Below, in pieces: positions 1-7,741 of a stretch of DNA of 64,000 nucleotides (the stretch's first letter is position 1; each line of letters begins with the position of its first letter). The notes under the pieces were generated by a model, which saw only the letters and a program-made list of their open reading frames with translations, searched no databases and had not been told where the DNA came from. This DNA comes from Mycolicibacterium llatzerense. Its GTDB lineage: Bacteria > Actinomycetota > Actinomycetes > Mycobacteriales > Mycobacteriaceae. The stretch lies in NCBI RefSeq assembly GCF_000878195.1, contig NZ_JXST01000024.1, positions 40,333 to 104,332 of the forward strand, written 5' to 3'. The translations under genes were made by a program, and so were the position numbers.

Positions 1-354
1 ATTGCCCGGGCGCTGGCGCCGCAGGGATTGCTCGTGGTCCAGTCCGGCAGCCCCTACTCCACGCCGATCGCGTTCTGGCGCACGGTATCCACCATCGCCT
101 CCGCGGGGTTGTCAGTGACGCCGTACCACGTCGAGGTGCCGACGTTCGGCGACTGGGGTTTCACCCTGGCCCGTCGCGGCCCGGTGCCACCGATGCCGGT
201 GCTGCCGAAAGACGCTCCCCCGCTACGTTTTCTGAATCAGCAGGTGCTCGACGCCGCCACCGTCTTCGCGCCCGACACCGCGCCGCAGCACCTGCCGCCG
301 TCGACGTTGGAGCATCCGCTGATCGTCGACGATATGCGCCACGGGTACCGCTGA
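1..354 (+). CDS. speE: Spermidine synthase-family protein, C-terminal part (5' end outside window)
   Basis: Open from the first base, so the start lies upstream of the window. The 117 visible residues end in IVDDMRHGYR. They carry the C-terminal signature of the membrane-anchored mycobacterial polyamine aminopropyltransferase family (Rv2601-like), including VVQSGSPYSTP, FWRTVSTI and YHVEVPTFGDWGF. This family transfers an aminopropyl group from decarboxylated SAM to putrescine, or is inferred to do so; the catalytic core and membrane segments are not in view. It converges on ligA with a 49-nt gap. A polyamine-synthesis gene 25 kb from a putrescine-breakdown island may be coincidence. Confidence 0.85.
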   Translation: MARALAPQGLLVVQSGSPYSTPIAFWRTVSTIASAGLSVTPYHVEVPTFGDWGFTLARRGPVPPMPVLPKDAPPLRFLNQQVLDAATVFAPDTAPQHLPPSTLEHPLIVDDMRHGYR

Positions 355-403
355 CCTTCCGCCACCTCAACCCCACCGACCAGTAGGGCCAAGTACGAGC
401 CCG

Positions 404-2494
404 CTACGCGTCCCCCGAGGCTTCCCCCTCGGGGGATGCCTCCGTTTCGGGACCGACCTCCAACAGGCGCCGGAAGCCGTCCTCGTCGAGGATGGGCACC
501 CCGAGCTCAACGGCCTTGTCGTACTTGGAACCTGGTGCGTCACCGGCCACCACATAGGCGGTCTTCTTCGACACCGAACCGGCCGCCTTGCCGCCGCGGA
601 CCAGGATCGCCTCCTTGGCCTCGTCGCGGGAGAAACCGGTCAGCGAACCGGTCACCACGATCGACAGACCCTCGAGGTTCCGCTCGATACCGGCGTCGCG
701 CTCGTCGGCCATCCGGACGCCCGCGGCCCGCCACTTGTCGACGATGGCGCGGTGCCAGTCGACGGTGAACCAGTCGATCACCGCGGCGGCGATGGTCGGG
801 CCGACGCCCTCGACCGCGGCCAGCTGTTCCTCCGACGCTTCGGTAATCGCTTGCAGATCACCGAATTCCGCGGCCAATGCCCGCGCCGCCGTCGGGCCGA
901 CGTGCCGGATGGACAGCGCCACCAGCACCCGCCACAGCGGCTGTTGCTTGGCCTTGCCGAGGTTGGCCAGGAGCCGGGCGCCGTTGGCGGACAGCTCGTT
1001 CTTCTGAGTGGTGAACAGGCTGGTGCGCAACAGCTGTTCCGCGGTGAGGTCGAAGACGTCGCCCTCATCGGTGATCACGTCGGCCGCCAGCAGCGCGGTC
1101 GCCGCCTCGTAGCCGAGGCCCTCGATGTCGAAGGCACCGCGGCCCGCGACGTGGAACACCCGCTCTCGCAGCTGCGCCGGGCAGGACCGCGTGTTGGGGC
1201 AGCGGATGTCAGCGTCGCCCTCCTTCGAGGGCGCCAGGGTGCTGCCACACTCGGGACACGTTGCAGGCATGACGAATTCGCGTTCGGTGCCGTCACGCAG
1301 ATCGACGACGGGGCCGAGCACCTCGGGGATGACGTCGCCGGCCTTACGGATCACGACGGTGTCGCCGATCAGCACGCCCTTGCGCTTCACCTCGGTGGCG
1401 TTGTGCAGCGTCGCCAGCCCGACCGTCGACCCCGCGACGGTGACGGGCTCCATGTAGGCGAACGGCGTGACCCGACCAGTGCGCCCGACGCTGACCCGGA
1501 TATCGAGCAGCTTGGTGGTGACTTCCTCGGGCGGGTACTTGTAGGCGATGGCCCAGCGCGGCGCCCGGCTGGTGGCGCCGAGGCGCCGCTGCAGCGTCCG
1601 GTCGTCCAATTTGACTACCAGACCGTCGATTTCGTGGTCAACGTCGTGGCGGTGCTCGCCCCAGTAGGCGACGCGATCGGCTACCGCGGCGATGCCAGTG
1701 ACCCGGGTGGTGTGGTCGGACACCGGCAGACCCCAGGCCTGCAGCGCGCGATACGCGTCGTGCAGCGACGCCGGCTCGAAACCTTCGGTATAGCCCAGCC
1801 CGTGGCAGATCATGTGCAGCCGGCGGCGTGCGGTGACGGCCGGATTCTTCTGCCGCAACGACCCGGCGGCGCTGTTGCGCGGATTGGCGAACGGCGCTTT
1901 GCCTTCCTCCACGAGGCTGGCGTTCAGTGCGGCGAAATCCTCGACCCGGAAGTACACCTCGCCGCGCACCTCCAGCACGGCGGGCACCGGGAATTCGTCG
2001 GTGCCGGTCAGCTGCTCGGGGACGTCGGTGATGGTGCGGGCGTTGAGCGTGACGTCCTCACCGGCGCGGCCGTCGCCGCGGGTGGCGCCGCGAACCAGCT
2101 TGCCGTCGCGGTACACAAGGGCCAGCGCGACGCCGTCGACCTTGAGCTCGCAGAGGTATTCGAGGTCGCTACCCAGTTCGTTGGTGAGCCGCGCCGCCCA
2201 TGCCGTCAGCTCGTCGGTGTTGAACGCGTTGTCCAGCGACAGCATCCGCTCCAGATGCTGTGCCTCGCCGAACTCGGTGGCAAATCCGGCGCCGCCGACC
2301 AACTGCGTCGGCGAATCCGGCGTCCGCAGTTCGGGGTACGTGTCCTCGAGCTGCTGCAACTGCCCCAGCAGCTTGTCGAACTCACCGTCGGAGACGATCG
2401 GCGCGTCCTTGACGTAGTAGCGGAACTGGTGACCGCGAACCTCTTCGGCCAGTTCCTGCCATTGCCGGCGCACGTCGGGATCGGGTGAGCTCAC
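404..2494 (-). CDS. ligA: NAD-dependent DNA ligase LigA
   Basis: A 696-residue LigA of full family length, which seals nicks in replication and repair using NAD. The adenylation lysine is K118 in LKVDG. The NTase core (about 70-330) is followed by an OB fold, a four-cysteine zinc finger (CPEC...CPNTRSC, about 410-435), helix-hairpin-helix repeats ending in GVGPTIAAAV, and a C-terminal BRCT domain (about 600-680). The start is GTG at 2494. A TAGCCT -10 lies exactly 6 nt upstream, so the mRNA is probably leaderless, and TGTCGGTG sits 8 nt before that -10, matching the PafBC/RecA-NDp damage promoter. In M. tuberculosis ligA (Rv3014c) is far from the Rv2089c block, so a synteny break lies nearby. 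Confidence 0.97.
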   Translation of the reverse strand: MSSPDPDVRRQWQELAEEVRGHQFRYYVKDAPIVSDGEFDKLLGQLQQLEDTYPELRTPDSPTQLVGGAGFATEFGEAQHLERMLSLDNAFNTDELTAWAARLTNELGSDLEYLCELKVDGVALALVYRDGKLVRGATRGDGRAGEDVTLNARTITDVPEQLTGTDEFPVPAVLEVRGEVYFRVEDFAALNASLVEEGKAPFANPRNSAAGSLRQKNPAVTARRRLHMICHGLGYTEGFEPASLHDAYRALQAWGLPVSDHTTRVTGIAAVADRVAYWGEHRHDVDHEIDGLVVKLDDRTLQRRLGATSRAPRWAIAYKYPPEEVTTKLLDIRVSVGRTGRVTPFAYMEPVTVAGSTVGLATLHNATEVKRKGVLIGDTVVIRKAGDVIPEVLGPVVDLRDGTEREFVMPATCPECGSTLAPSKEGDADIRCPNTRSCPAQLRERVFHVAGRGAFDIEGLGYEAATALLAADVITDEGDVFDLTAEQLLRTSLFTTQKNELSANGARLLANLGKAKQQPLWRVLVALSIRHVGPTAARALAAEFGDLQAITEASEEQLAAVEGVGPTIAAAVIDWFTVDWHRAIVDKWRAAGVRMADERDAGIERNLEGLSIVVTGSLTGFSRDEAKEAILVRGGKAAGSVSKKTAYVVAGDAPGSKYDKAVELGVPILDEDGFRRLLEVGPETEASPEGEASGDA
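411..436. terminator. GC-rich hairpin over the end of ligA
   Basis: Nine-base arms TCCCCCGAG (411-419) and CTCGGGGGA (428-436) with an 8-nt loop, inside the last codons of ligA and facing the end of speE. There is no U tract, as is usual for mycobacterial terminators. It could stop both convergent transcripts. It could also just be a coding repeat (EASPEGEASG). Confidence 0.4.
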
Positions 2495-2522
2495 CCGGTA
2501 AGGCTAGCGAAGGCCACCGACA
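2495..2522 (-). promoter_or_regulatory. PafBC-type (RecA-NDp) leaderless promoter of ligA
   Basis: Read on the minus strand: CTGTCGGTG, 8 nt, TAGCCT, 6 nt, GTG start. The published mycobacterial RecA-independent damage motif is tTGTCRgtg-N8-TAnnnT. Only the weakly conserved first base differs here. The spacing puts +1 on the GTG, giving a leaderless transcript. Confidence 0.65.
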
Positions 2523-2538
2523 GGTCGCGCAGGCCCGA

Positions 2539-2550
2539 TAGGGTGGGCGC
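2539..2550 (+). promoter_or_regulatory. Leaderless -10 for the YjbR gene
   Basis: TAGGGT at 2539-2544 lies 6 nt before the GTG at 2551, the spacing expected when transcription begins on the start codon. No Shine-Dalgarno sequence lies in between. It is divergent from the ligA promoter. Confidence 0.55.
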
Positions 2551-2946
2551 GTGCCGCACCCGATCATGTTCGACGACGACGACCCCGGCCTGGCGGAGCT
2601 GCGAGCGGTGGCGCTGAGCTTCCCCGAAGCCTTCGAGAAGGTGTCCTGGGGCCGGCCGGTGTTCTGCGCACCCAAGATGTTCGCGATGTACGGCGGCAAT
2701 TCGAAGGTGACCGGCGAGATGGTCGCCTACCCGTACTCCCTGTTGGTCAAGGTCGACGAGTCCGACCGCGCAGCGCTGGAACAGGATTCGCGCTTCTACT
2801 ACCCCGCCTACATGGGACCGTTCGGTTGGCTCGGGCTGGATTTCACCGCGGCGAAGGTCGACTGGAACGAGGTCCGTGAGCTGCTGGACGCGTCATTCCG
2901 GCTGGTCGCGACAAAGCGGCTGGTCAAACTGCTCGACGCGCAATGA
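2551..2946 (+). CDS. MmcQ/YjbR-family protein
   Basis: 131 residues. The sequence has the family pattern of an early LRAVALSFPEAFEKVSWGRP helix-strand, a central YSLLVKVDESDR and a YYPAYMGPFGWLGLD segment before a C-terminal helix (LLDASFRLVATKRLV). YjbR proteins are small single-domain proteins with a CyaY-like DNA-binding fold; no enzymatic role is established. GTG start supported by the leaderless -10 at 2539. It runs divergently from ligA, and its end overlaps the convergent methyltransferase by 23 nt. There is no operon partner. Confidence 0.8.
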   Translation: MPHPIMFDDDDPGLAELRAVALSFPEAFEKVSWGRPVFCAPKMFAMYGGNSKVTGEMVAYPYSLLVKVDESDRAALEQDSRFYYPAYMGPFGWLGLDFTAAKVDWNEVRELLDASFRLVATKRLVKLLDAQ

Positions 2947-3559
2947 GATACGCCTGCGCGGTGGATTCGAGTCCGTCGTCCGGTTGCCGGACCAGTTCGG
3001 CATAGACGCGGAACCCGCTGTTCGACAAGAGATCCGCGACGGCCGTCGATTGGCGGCGAATGAACGTCAAGTTCACCGGCTCGCCGTCGAAGTCCGTCAG
3101 CACCCGCGGTTCGTCGCCGACCTGAAATGCCAGCAGCACCACGCCGCCAGGCGCCAGCACCCGGTGGAATTCGGCGAAGACGCGCGGCAGATGCGTGTCG
3201 GGCACATGGATGATCGAGTACCAGGCGCAGAGCCCGGTGACGCTGCCGTCCTCCGCATCGAGGTCGAGCATCGAGCCAACCCGAAACGCCAGGCCCGGGT
3301 TGTGCTGGCGTGCCTGCGCGATCATGTTGGGAGACAGATCGATTCCGGTCACATCCAAGCCGGCGGCCGCGAGTGCCACGGTCGCCACCCCGGTGCCGCA
3401 GCCGACGTCGAGCACCGGGCCTCGCGGTACCAGCTCAGCGAACGCGCCGATCATTGCGCGGTCCACCGGTCTGTCATCGAGATGGTGCCGGAAGCGCGCG
3501 ACATAGTTCGCGGCCGCCCGGTCGTAGCCATCGCGTGTCGTGGCCAGAAAATCAGGCAT
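2924..3559 (-). CDS. Class I SAM-dependent methyltransferase
   Basis: 211 residues from the ATG at 3559 (MPDFLATTRDGYDRAA). The SAM-binding motif I is VLDVGCGTGVATVALAAAG (about 48-66), followed by the acidic GIDLSP of motif II and a YSIIHVPD segment. This is the UbiE/Methyltransf_11 type, and the substrate cannot be read from sequence. An in-frame ATG 25 codons upstream exists. The 3559 start is preferred because TACCGT lies exactly 6 nt before it, fitting a leaderless transcript, and because domain homology begins there. It overlaps the convergent YjbR gene by 23 nt. Confidence 0.85.
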   Translation of the reverse strand: MPDFLATTRDGYDRAAANYVARFRHHLDDRPVDRAMIGAFAELVPRGPVLDVGCGTGVATVALAAAGLDVTGIDLSPNMIAQARQHNPGLAFRVGSMLDLDAEDGSVTGLCAWYSIIHVPDTHLPRVFAEFHRVLAPGGVVLLAFQVGDEPRVLTDFDGEPVNLTFIRRQSTAVADLLSNSGFRVYAELVRQPDDGLESTAQAYLIARRAV

Positions 3560-3571
3560 CGGCCAACGGTA
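3560..3571 (-). promoter_or_regulatory. Leaderless -10 of the methyltransferase gene
   Basis: TACCGT on the minus strand (3566-3571), then 6 nt, then ATG. It supports the chosen start. Confidence 0.5.
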
Positions 3572-3654
3572 CGCGGGTGTGCATGCCACGGGCTGGACGT
3601 GAGGCAGCCGCAGCGCGACGAAGTGCCGCGCCACCGGGCGCCGTTGGCGCCGGG

Positions 3655-5064
3655 TCAGGTTGCGGGACTGTCACTTTCGCCATCAGAGTCCTCACCCTCG
3701 GCCGGATACAGCGTCGGGTGGTGGTACTGATTCGTTCGTGGTTGGCCGACGTCGAGCAGTGGTGGTGGGGTCCAGTGGGTGCGTCCGTCGGAGCCCATGG
3801 CGGTGCTCCAACCGCCGGTGTCGGCGAGCCGGTTGTGGGGTCCGCAGGCCAACGCGAGATCGGTGATGTCGGTGCGGCCGCCGTGGTGCCAGTCGGCGAC
3901 AGCGTGGTGGGCTTGGCAGCCGGCGGCGGGGATGGTGCAGTCGGGGTGGGTGCAGCCTTTGTCGCGGGCGAGCAGGGCCAGGCGCTGGCCGGTGGTGGCG
4001 GTGCGCCGCGCCCGACCCAGATACAGCGGTATCGGAGCATGATTGTCGAACACCGTCAGGTAGCAGGACGCCCCCGTACGCGCGGCGAGGTTGACCAGGT
4101 CCTTGACCGGGAGCTGGCTGCCGGTGTGGGTGTGCGCGACCCCGGCCCGGTCCTCTAACTGCTCCACGGTGCAGGTCGCGACAATGGTCACGGGGTAGCC
4201 GTTGTGCTCCCCCAAATCGGTGGACAACAGCAGGTGGCCCATCGCCTCCCAGGCATCATGCTGACGCTGCGCCAGCGTGCGGGTGTCCGCGTCGATCTGT
4301 TCCTGTGTCGGCGTCCCCGACATGCAGGGCTGCGCGTCGGCGGGGTTGCACATACCGGGAGCGGCATATTTGACCATCAGCGCTTCGTAGGCAGCACGCG
4401 CTGCCGGGGTCAAGACACCACGCAACTCTGACGTACCGTCCGGACGTTGCTTACCCAGGGTCAGTGCCCGGTCCCGGTCGGGTTCAGGGTCGCGGTCATC
4501 GGGTTCGGGACCGTCCTGATCCAACTCGTACAGTTTGCGTTTGACCACCGACCGCAACGCTTCCGGCGTCAGATTCCGCGCGGCGGCGACCAGGGCATTC
4601 TCGGCGTCATCGACAGCGGTCAGGCCCGCCCAGGTGGGCAGTTTCGCGAAGAACGACTCGATGACATCGACATGATCCGCATTGATCGCCCCCGCAGCGA
4701 CGGCGGCAGCGACATACGGCCGCAGCGGCGGCAATAGCTCCCCGGTCAACGACCGCCGCGGGGCCAACAACTCGGCGTGCCGGACCCGCCGCCGGGCATC
4801 ATCGCTGCCGAGGCGGTCCCGGATACGCAGCACCTCGGCCCAGTTTTTCGCCCCGATCTCCTTCAGGGTGGTCTGAGCTTGGGTGGCGGCCAGAATCGCG
4901 TGGTCCACGGCTTCGGCGGCGCACCGCATCTGTTCGCGGTGGGACTGCAACGCCAACAGTTCCGGCACGGACAGGGTCGTGTAATCCAGGGCGGCGACCC
5001 GCACCAACGCCGTGTCGAGGCCGGCGTAAGCCTCCTCAACAGCAGTGGGGTTGTCGACGTCCAT
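3655..5064 (-). CDS. REP13E12-family HNH endonuclease-like protein (DUF222 + HNH)
   Basis: 469 residues. The N-terminal DUF222/13E12 region (about 1-330) has the characteristic SVPELLALQSHREQMRCAAEAVDHAI. A C-terminal HNH zinc-nuclease module follows (about 385-435: GCTHPDC, then CQAHHAVADWHHGG and CGPHNRL). The family is multicopy in mycobacteria. Its members carry the phiRv1 attachment site in M. tuberculosis, and some are DNA-damage induced; the cellular role is unknown. A second copy starts at 63671 in the opposite orientation. By my count about three quarters of the 110 visible residues are identical. The promoter (5065-5093) combines a LexA box and a PafBC motif, with the ATG as the likely first transcribed base. 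Confidence 0.93.
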   Translation of the reverse strand: MDVDNPTAVEEAYAGLDTALVRVAALDYTTLSVPELLALQSHREQMRCAAEAVDHAILAATQAQTTLKEIGAKNWAEVLRIRDRLGSDDARRRVRHAELLAPRRSLTGELLPPLRPYVAAAVAAGAINADHVDVIESFFAKLPTWAGLTAVDDAENALVAAARNLTPEALRSVVKRKLYELDQDGPEPDDRDPEPDRDRALTLGKQRPDGTSELRGVLTPAARAAYEALMVKYAAPGMCNPADAQPCMSGTPTQEQIDADTRTLAQRQHDAWEAMGHLLLSTDLGEHNGYPVTIVATCTVEQLEDRAGVAHTHTGSQLPVKDLVNLAARTGASCYLTVFDNHAPIPLYLGRARRTATTGQRLALLARDKGCTHPDCTIPAAGCQAHHAVADWHHGGRTDITDLALACGPHNRLADTGGWSTAMGSDGRTHWTPPPLLDVGQPRTNQYHHPTLYPAEGEDSDGESDSPAT

Positions 5065-5093
5065 ATTCGAACACTAGTTCGAAGCACTGACAA
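5065..5093 (-). promoter_or_regulatory. Composite LexA/PafBC leaderless damage promoter (13E12 copy 1)
   Basis: On the minus strand: TTGTCAGTG (5085-5093), 8 nt, TAGTGT (5071-5076), 6 nt, ATG. This is a complete match to tTGTCRgtg-N8-TAnnnT. The LexA box TCGAAC-TAGT-GTTCGA (5067-5082) has perfect arms matching the mycobacterial SOS consensus and covers the -10. LexA would therefore block the promoter that PafBC activates. Confidence 0.85.
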
Positions 5094-5204
5094 ATTTTCA
5101 CAGTTTGGGACACCTGTGCCGAAAGTGACGAGTGAGGTCAAATATGTTGTCCAGCAGGGAGTTCCACCCGCCGCGATGACTCCGGAGTTACTGCGCCGAA
5201 CTCG

Positions 5205-6530
5205 TCAGTCCTCGCGGAACCCGGGCACCCACTTGTCGACGATCTCGGCGTAGTTGATGGTCGCGTCCAGCTGCGCGGCGATCCCGAGCAGACCACCGAG
5301 CACCCGGAACATCATCAAGTAGTTGGGCGGCAGGTTCAGCTGACGGCTGGTCTTGAACGTCGCGGCGAACTGCTCGCTGCGGATGTCTGCCGCGGTGGCG
5401 GCGATGCCCTGCAGCCACCGGCGGCTGAAGTGGAAGCTCTTGTGCCGCAACGGTTCGATGTATGGCAGCAGGTAGGCGTTGATCTCCTCGTGAGAGACTG
5501 TGGCCCCGGCGGGGATGAAACCTTCCTCCCGTAGGTAGGTCGTCATCTCCTCCCACTTCTCGTCCCGCGCGAGCCGCAGGATGGGCCCGGTTGCCCGCGG
5601 CAGGCCGCCTTCGTGGACCGCGCAGGCGCCGAAGTCCATGACGCCGAACCGCCCGTCGTCCAGCAACATGAAGTTGCCCGGATGAGTATCGACGTGCAGC
5701 AGGCCGCAGCGGTACGGGGCGCTGATGGTGACCTCGAGCAGCATGTGCGCGCACCGGTTGCGCTCGTCTTCGGTGCCGCTGGTGATGATCTCGGAGAGCT
5801 TGCGGCCCTCCATCCACTCGGTGATGACCACCTTCGGGGACGACGCGACGACCGCCGGCACGTAGAACTGCGGATCGCCCGCAAAAGCCTTTGCGAAGGC
5901 GCGCTGATAGTCCGCTTCGATCCGGTAGTTCAGCTCTTCCTCGGTGCGCTCGATCAGTTCGTCGATGATGCTCTTGACGTCGGCGCCCGGAACCACCTGC
6001 TTGAACAGCGTGGTCAGCATCCGCAGGGTCTTGAGGTCGGCGCGCACGGCCTGGTCGGCGCCCGGGTACTGGACCTTCACCGCGACCCGGCGGCCGTCGC
6101 TCCACACCGCGCTGTGCACCTGACCGATGCTCGCGGAGGCGACGGGCTCGTCATCGAAGGACTGGAATCGCTCGCGCCACTTCGTGCCCAGCTGGCTGTC
6201 GAGCACGCGATGCACCTTGTCGGCCGGCAGCGGCGGGGCGTCGCTCTGCAACTTGGTCAGCGCTTCGCGATAGGGCTCCGCGAATGCCGGCGGGATGGCG
6301 GCCTCCATCACTGAAAGCGCTTGTCCGAGCTTCATTGCAGCGCCCTTGAGCTCTCCCAGCACCTGGAACAGCTGCTCAGCGGCCTTCTCGACCAACTCCG
6401 CGTTGACGTCGTCTTTCGATTTGCCGGCCATGCGCTTGCCGACGCCCAGGACGGCGCGGCCTGCGATCCCGGCAGGAAGGGTTGCCAGCTTGGCGGCACG
6501 TCCCGTGCGGCCACGGCGGATTTCAGCCAT
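5205..6530 (-). CDS. ABC1/AarF (UbiB-type) atypical kinase-like protein
   Basis: 441 residues, close to M. tuberculosis Rv3197. The ABC1 hallmark ELKGAAMKLGQALS (the KxGQ motif) is near residue 75. A PVASASIGQVHSA nucleotide loop and VAVKVQYPG lysine strand follow (about 130-160), then HVDTHPGNFML and VMDFGA, the HRD/DFG equivalents. Family members are atypical kinases or ATPases linked to quinone biosynthesis or lipid homeostasis; Rv3197-type proteins have been connected to macrolide resistance. The ATG at 6530 (MAEIRRGR) is preferred over one 13 codons upstream because it matches the family N-terminus. It lies 42 nt downstream of pepE on the same strand and is probably cotranscribed. Confidence 0.9.
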   Translation of the reverse strand: MAEIRRGRTGRAAKLATLPAGIAGRAVLGVGKRMAGKSKDDVNAELVEKAAEQLFQVLGELKGAAMKLGQALSVMEAAIPPAFAEPYREALTKLQSDAPPLPADKVHRVLDSQLGTKWRERFQSFDDEPVASASIGQVHSAVWSDGRRVAVKVQYPGADQAVRADLKTLRMLTTLFKQVVPGADVKSIIDELIERTEEELNYRIEADYQRAFAKAFAGDPQFYVPAVVASSPKVVITEWMEGRKLSEIITSGTEDERNRCAHMLLEVTISAPYRCGLLHVDTHPGNFMLLDDGRFGVMDFGACAVHEGGLPRATGPILRLARDEKWEEMTTYLREEGFIPAGATVSHEEINAYLLPYIEPLRHKSFHFSRRWLQGIAATAADIRSEQFAATFKTSRQLNLPPNYLMMFRVLGGLLGIAAQLDATINYAEIVDKWVPGFRED

Positions 6531-6572
6531 GGAGTTGATCTTGTCTTTCTTAGCCGATCTTGACAACAACCC

Positions 6573-7724
6573 CTAAGAAACTGGCACAACCACGAGTTCG
6601 TGCGGCTGGTTGTTCATGGACACGCAGCCGTCGTCCGTGACGACGACGATGTCCTCTATCCGCGCGCCCCACTGCCCCGCGAAATAGACCCCGGGCTCGA
6701 CGCTGAACGCCATGCCAGGCTCCAGCGTCAACCCATTGCCCGCCACGATGTAGGGCTCTTCGTGGACCGACAGGCCGATGCCGTGGCCCGTGCGGTGGAC
6801 GAACACCTCGGCAAGCCCTTCTGCGGCAAGCACGTCGCGGGCCGCCGCGTCGATCTGCTCGGCGGTCAGCCCTGGCCGGACCGCGGCCACCGCCGCGGCC
6901 TGCGCGCGTTGCAGCACCGAATACTGTTGCGCCACCACGGGATCGGGTTCACCGATGCTGTAGGTCCTGGTGCAGTCCGAGTTGTAGCCGGGCTCGACCG
7001 GACCGCCGATGTCGACGACGACGATGTCGCCGACCTGTAGTTCACGGTCGGAGCATTCGTGGTGCGGGTCCGCCCCGTTCGGCCCCGAGCCGACGATGAT
7101 GAACGCCACCTCCGAATGCCCCTCGGCGACAATCGCTTCCGCGATGTCCGCGGACACGTCGGCCTCGGTGCGTCCCGGCACCAGGAACTCGGGCACCCGC
7201 GCGTGCACCCGGTCGATGGCCGCGCCGGCCTTCGCCAGAGCGTCGATCTCGCTGGGGTCCTTGATCATTCGCAACTGCCGCAGCACATCGGTGGCCAGCA
7301 CCGGCACCGCGCCGAGGACCGATGCCAGCGGCAGCAGGTGCAGTGCGGGCATGGCGTCGGTGACCGCGACGGCACTGCCCGGCAACGCGGCCGCCACCAG
7401 CGCGTAGGGGTCATCGCCGTCGACCCAATCCTGAACCTCCAGGCTCAGTTCCACGATCGCCGACTCCTTGAGCGAGGCCAGTTCCAGCCGCGGCACCACG
7501 ACCGTCGGTGTCGAACCGTCCGCCGGCACCACTAGCGCCGTCAGCCGCTCGAAGGTCTGCGCCCGTGACCCCACCAGATACCGGAGGTCGTACCCCGGGG
7601 TGATGACCAAACCGGCCAGGCCGGCGGCGTGGGCAGCAGCGGCGGCCGAGCGCAGACGCGCGGCATAGACGTCGGTGTTGAATCGGCCAACTGTCACATT
7701 CCCCGTCGCTTCGCTCGCCCGCAT
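6573..7724 (-). CDS. pepE: M24-family Xaa-Pro aminopeptidase (PepE-like)
   Basis: 383 residues with the creatinase-like N-terminal domain and the C-terminal pita-bread peptidase fold. The metal ligands are visible as VVDIGG and YNSDCTRTY (two Asp), HRTGHGIG (His), SVEPGVY (Glu) and ARIEDIVVV (Glu). It should remove N-terminal residues next to proline. Homologous throughout to Rv2089c, and it starts the Rv2089c-Rv2097c syntenic block. The first nine codons (MRASEATGN) come from a 19-nt repeat and extend beyond the family N-terminus. The ATG is still favoured because TAGCCT lies exactly 6 nt upstream; a GTG at 7697 is the alternative. Confidence 0.93.
   Translation of the reverse strand: MRASEATGNVTVGRFNTDVYAARLRSAAAAAHAAGLAGLVITPGYDLRYLVGSRAQTFERLTALVVPADGSTPTVVVPRLELASLKESAIVELSLEVQDWVDGDDPYALVAAALPGSAVAVTDAMPALHLLPLASVLGAVPVLATDVLRQLRMIKDPSEIDALAKAGAAIDRVHARVPEFLVPGRTEADVSADIAEAIVAEGHSEVAFIIVGSGPNGADPHHECSDRELQVGDIVVVDIGGPVEPGYNSDCTRTYSIGEPDPVVAQQYSVLQRAQAAAVAAVRPGLTAEQIDAAARDVLAAEGLAEVFVHRTGHGIGLSVHEEPYIVAGNGLTLEPGMAFSVEPGVYFAGQWGARIEDIVVVTDDGCVSMNNQPHELVVVPVS
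7701..7719. repeat. 19-nt direct repeat, copy 1
   Basis: CCCCGTCGCTTCGCTCGCC lies inside the first codons of pepE and recurs exactly at 7768-7786 before the exonuclease gene. On the minus strand it encodes ASEATG in pepE; in copy 2 it encodes the end of the mini-ORF. Confidence 0.8.
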
Positions 7725-7741
7725 GCCAATAGGCTAGTGCG
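7725..7741. promoter_or_regulatory. Bidirectional leaderless promoter with overlapping -10 elements
   Basis: The 7-bp TAGGCTA (7730-7736) serves both strands. Plus-strand TAGGCT (7730-7735) lies 6 nt before an ATG at 7742. Minus-strand TAGCCT (7731-7736) lies 6 nt before the pepE ATG. Both transcripts would be leaderless and would open the same DNA. Confidence 0.6.

Noticed and set aside
752..2488. Long open frame antisense to ligA
   Set aside because: It mirrors ligA in the opposite strand with Arg/Gly/Val-rich, low-complexity translation. This is a GC-rich codon-bias shadow with no start signal.
2517..2550. Possible PafBC motif before the YjbR gene
   Set aside because: AGGTCGCGC at the right distance from TAGGGT keeps only GTCG of the core. 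Not enough.
6546..6580. TTTCTTAG/CTAAGAAA inverted repeat between pepE and the ABC1 gene
   Set aside because: Only 8 AT-rich pairs with a 19-nt spacer. It would make a weak hairpin and includes the pepE stop by chance.
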